A DNA stretch of 36,710 nt, taken from contig NZ_JAIZEN010000026.1 in assembly GCF_024189295.1 (NCBI RefSeq), forward strand, positions 1-36,710. The letters run 5' to 3'. The position numbers and the translations under genes are program-made. This document shows, one piece after another, positions 35,085 to 36,710 of this stretch (the first letter of the stretch is position 1; each line of letters starts with the position of its first letter). Source of the stretch: Halobacillus sp. A1 (lineage in GTDB: Bacteria > Bacillota > Bacilli > Bacillales > Halobacillaceae). The notes beneath the pieces are model-generated. The model saw only the letters and a program-made list of their open reading frames with translations, searched no databases and was not told the origin of the DNA.

Positions 35085-35696
35085 TTGAATCTACTGTTCG
35101 TATGCACAGGGAACACATGCCGCAGCCCGATGGCTGAAGCGCTTATGCAGGCAAAAAAACATGAAGCGAACGTGAAATCAGCAGGAATATTTGCTGAATC
35201 CAATCTTCCGATCAATGAAAAAACTACGATTGTTCTTGAAGAGATCGGTTTATTCTTCGATGGAACCTCATCGCAAGTGAACGAAGACGTGCTTGGATGG
35301 GCCGATATCGTCTTATGTATGACGGAAAGCCATAAGCAGACGCTGGCTTTACAATATCCAGAGGTTCAAAATAAATTTTTCACTTTGAAAGAATACGTCT
35401 ACGTCGATGACGAGCAATGGAGCCATTTGACGGATTTATATGCCCAGTTTGAAGAAAAGCGCGCCTGGGTTTTAAGCCAGGCGGATGATCAGATGAACGA
35501 AGTGGAGCTGGAACAGCATTTGCTTCGCGAGCTCGATGCTGAGATTCAAGCGATTCAGGAAGCGGAAGGTAAGCTGCCGAACTTGAATATTTCTGATCCG
35601 TACGGTCAAAGTTTGCAAGTTTATCGTAAAACGCGTGATGAGCTGGATGAAACGATTGAACGGTTAGTCGAGAAAGTGAATAAACAAGCAGAATAG
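35085..35696 (+). CDS. ywlE: Protein-arginine phosphatase YwlE, with an inserted segment
   Basis: 203 residues against about 150 in B. subtilis. The low-molecular-weight phosphatase P-loop C7-T-G-N-T11-C-R13-S is perfect, and Thr11 is the residue that sets phospho-arginine specificity. The general acid is Asp171 in ISDPYGQS. Between FFTLKEYV (about 98-105) and that Asp, about 55-60 extra, mostly acidic and helical residues are inserted (DEQWSHLTDLYAQFEEKRAW and onwards). YwlE reverses McsB arginine phosphorylation in the stress and ClpCP pathway. TTG start with GGGAAGG upstream. In B. subtilis rpiB and glyA follow; here a repeat-rich gap and an IS follow. Confidence 0.9.
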   Translation: MNLLFVCTGNTCRSPMAEALMQAKKHEANVKSAGIFAESNLPINEKTTIVLEEIGLFFDGTSSQVNEDVLGWADIVLCMTESHKQTLALQYPEVQNKFFTLKEYVYVDDEQWSHLTDLYAQFEEKRAWVLSQADDQMNEVELEQHLLRELDAEIQAIQEAEGKLPNLNISDPYGQSLQVYRKTRDELDETIERLVEKVNKQAE

Positions 35697-35843
35697 AATA
35701 AATTTCGAAGTGTCCTGTTCAGCCGCTGGATAGGACAGTGTCGATCTTTCCCCCTCATGCACTAATCCTCTCTATATTAAATCCCTTTTTGGAAAAAATT
35801 ATGTTACAGGTTGTTGATTATAGTTCTATAGATGGGCAGTGCC

Positions 35844-36013
35844 TCGATTCCGGAATTATGTGTGGAAAAGGAGCGTTTGGGAACGACTCGCTTTCCGCGG
35901 GAGTCCGCTGAGCCTCCTAGGACTTTGTCCTCCAGGGTCTCACCTGGAACTCTTTTCCTGCAGGAGTCTCCCCGTTCCCAAACGCCCCTTGCGATAAATG
36001 GCGTCGGAATCGA
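35844..36013 (+). repeat. Family B hairpin repeat (unit B6)
   Basis: 170 bp bounded by TCGATTCCG/CGGAATCGA. Arms GCGTTTGGGAACG and CGTTCCCAAACGC are complementary and specific to this unit. Core in + orientation (CTCGCTTTCCGCGGGAGTCC, GCCTCCTAGGAC, GCAGGAGTCTCC). Confidence 0.82.
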
Positions 36014-36509
36014 CAGTATTTAACCCTCTACACAAAGAATAGAAAACACTTCTCTGAGCTTCTTCAAACATCAATCCTCCATTATAACTATGAAACGATT
36101 CTTCAAGTGACATTTCCTTAAACGGAAATAGAACTCTTAGATCTAACTGTTCTATTTTTGAAAATAGCTAAGTCAGAGTCGTTCTTGATTTTCATAAAAG
36201 TTAGATGACACAGCATAATTGTTGAAGATTCGATTACGAGACCTCACCAACCACTCTTTTCCCACTTCTTACACCATTCCATAGACCAAAAATGGGACTG
36301 TCCAGCCCCATCGCCAAGCGGCTACTGAGACTTCCTTTACTTCAGTACGATAAGTCAACATCGAATCACTCCGTTCTTCGTGTTTCCTTTATCTTCGCCA
36401 GCCCAATCCAACTCAAACGCCGCTGAACAAAGCGATTCCGATTTCAAAGTTAGGAATCTCATCGTTTCCGTCCCTTTCCATATAAATGTCTCGAAACCGC
36501 TTCTTGTGG
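36014..36509. other. About 500 bases without recognisable gene
   Basis: No frame on either strand has a ribosome binding site with a plausible protein. The sequence is A/T-rich and irregular, with a GGGACTGTCCAGCCCC motif near 36295-36310 whose GCTGGAC complement recalls the 3' end of family A units. It may be decayed intergenic DNA. Confidence 0.35.
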
Positions 36510-36585
36510 GGGCGTTTCTCACCATCTTGAATGGGGTTGTTGGGAAGATGCGAGACTCCCGTGGGAGAAGGATGTAGGCGAGATC
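36510..36585 (-). repeat. Family B hairpin repeat cut by the IS (unit B7)
   Basis: The first 76 bases match unit B5 closely (GGCGTTTCTCACC, GAATGGGGTTGTTGGGAAG, GAGACTCCCGTGGGAGAAGG, TAGGCGAGATC), then the match stops exactly where the IS begins. The IS therefore inserted into this unit. Reverse orientation, facing B6. Confidence 0.8.
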
Positions 36586-36710
36586 TGGATAGGCTACACT
36601 TATTTGGACAGTTTCGTTAAGGTGAGTTACACTTTACTAAATATTTCAATTAAGGAGACTACACATGACCCCAAGGAATCGCCGTAACTTTACAGATGAA
36701 TTTAAGAAGC
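36586..36710 (+). mobile_element. IS3-like insertion sequence, partial (right copy)
   Basis: 125 bases identical to the reverse complement of 3-127. It begins TGGATAGGCTACAC at the junction with family B unit B7. The remainder of the element is outside the window. Confidence 0.75.
36665..36710 (+). CDS. IS3-like transposase OrfA, N-terminal fragment
   Basis: ATG at 36665 after AAGGAGA; fifteen codons MTPRNRRNFTDEFKK and one more base before the edge. Same reading frame and sequence as the left copy. Confidence 0.65.
   Translation, partial: MTPRNRRNFTDEFKK

Overview
The window reads as a chromosomal segment of a Gram-positive, endospore-forming member of the Bacillaceae, most like the moderately halophilic Halobacillus/Virgibacillus group. 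That placement is inferred from gene order, strong AGGAGG-type ribosome binding sites, acidic proteins and sporulation genes (spo0F, spoIIR, a YhcN-type lipoprotein). Gene order follows the Bacillus subtilis ywjE-fadF-acdA-rpoE-pyrG-spo0F-fbaA-tal-murAB-rho-rpmE-tdk-prfA-prmC-spoIIR-ywlC-ywlD-ywlE stretch closely.

Layout: (1) 1-127 and 36586-36710 are the same end of two copies of one IS3-like element in inverted orientation, each cut off by the window edge inside the transposase gene. (2) 306-1675: a small XapX membrane protein and, convergent to it, a cardiolipin synthase. (3) 1755-14060: a fatty-acid / branched-chain acyl-CoA catabolic block: fadF, then thiolase, 3-hydroxyacyl-CoA dehydrogenase, two acyl-CoA dehydrogenases, MeaB GTPase, a TetR regulator and the fused B12 mutase IcmF. 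Two similar TetR-type palindromes (upstream of fadF and of the thiolase operon) and a cre site suggest control by an acyl-CoA-sensing TetR protein and CcpA. (4) 14060-18120: repeat-rich accessory stretch with a DUF2207 membrane protein and small unknown genes. (5) 18200-26963: housekeeping genes: rpoE, pyrG with its CTP attenuator, spo0F, fbaA, tal, murA, rho and a type-B rpmE. (6) 27527-35696: tdk, an amidinohydrolase-family protein, a YhcN-like lipoprotein, prfA-prmC, spoIIR, ywlC, mntP and ywlE. (7) 35697-36585: a repeat-rich gap that ends at the IS.

The most unusual content is non-coding. Family A repeats (12 units in three tandem arrays at 4105-4760, 24497-24979 and 27060-27523, all in + orientation) are modular, multi-stem structured units of about 122 or 177 bp whose helices change by compensatory substitution. 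Family B repeats (7 units of about 170 bp) are large hairpins with terminal inverted repeats, again with copy-specific but self-complementary arms, mostly set in convergent pairs; one is interrupted by the right-hand IS. The array at murA-rho occupies the place where B. subtilis carries glpX. Also notable are a DnaA-box cluster upstream of ywlC, several hairpins that bury Shine-Dalgarno sequences, and a YwlE arginine phosphatase with an extra segment of about 55-60 residues.
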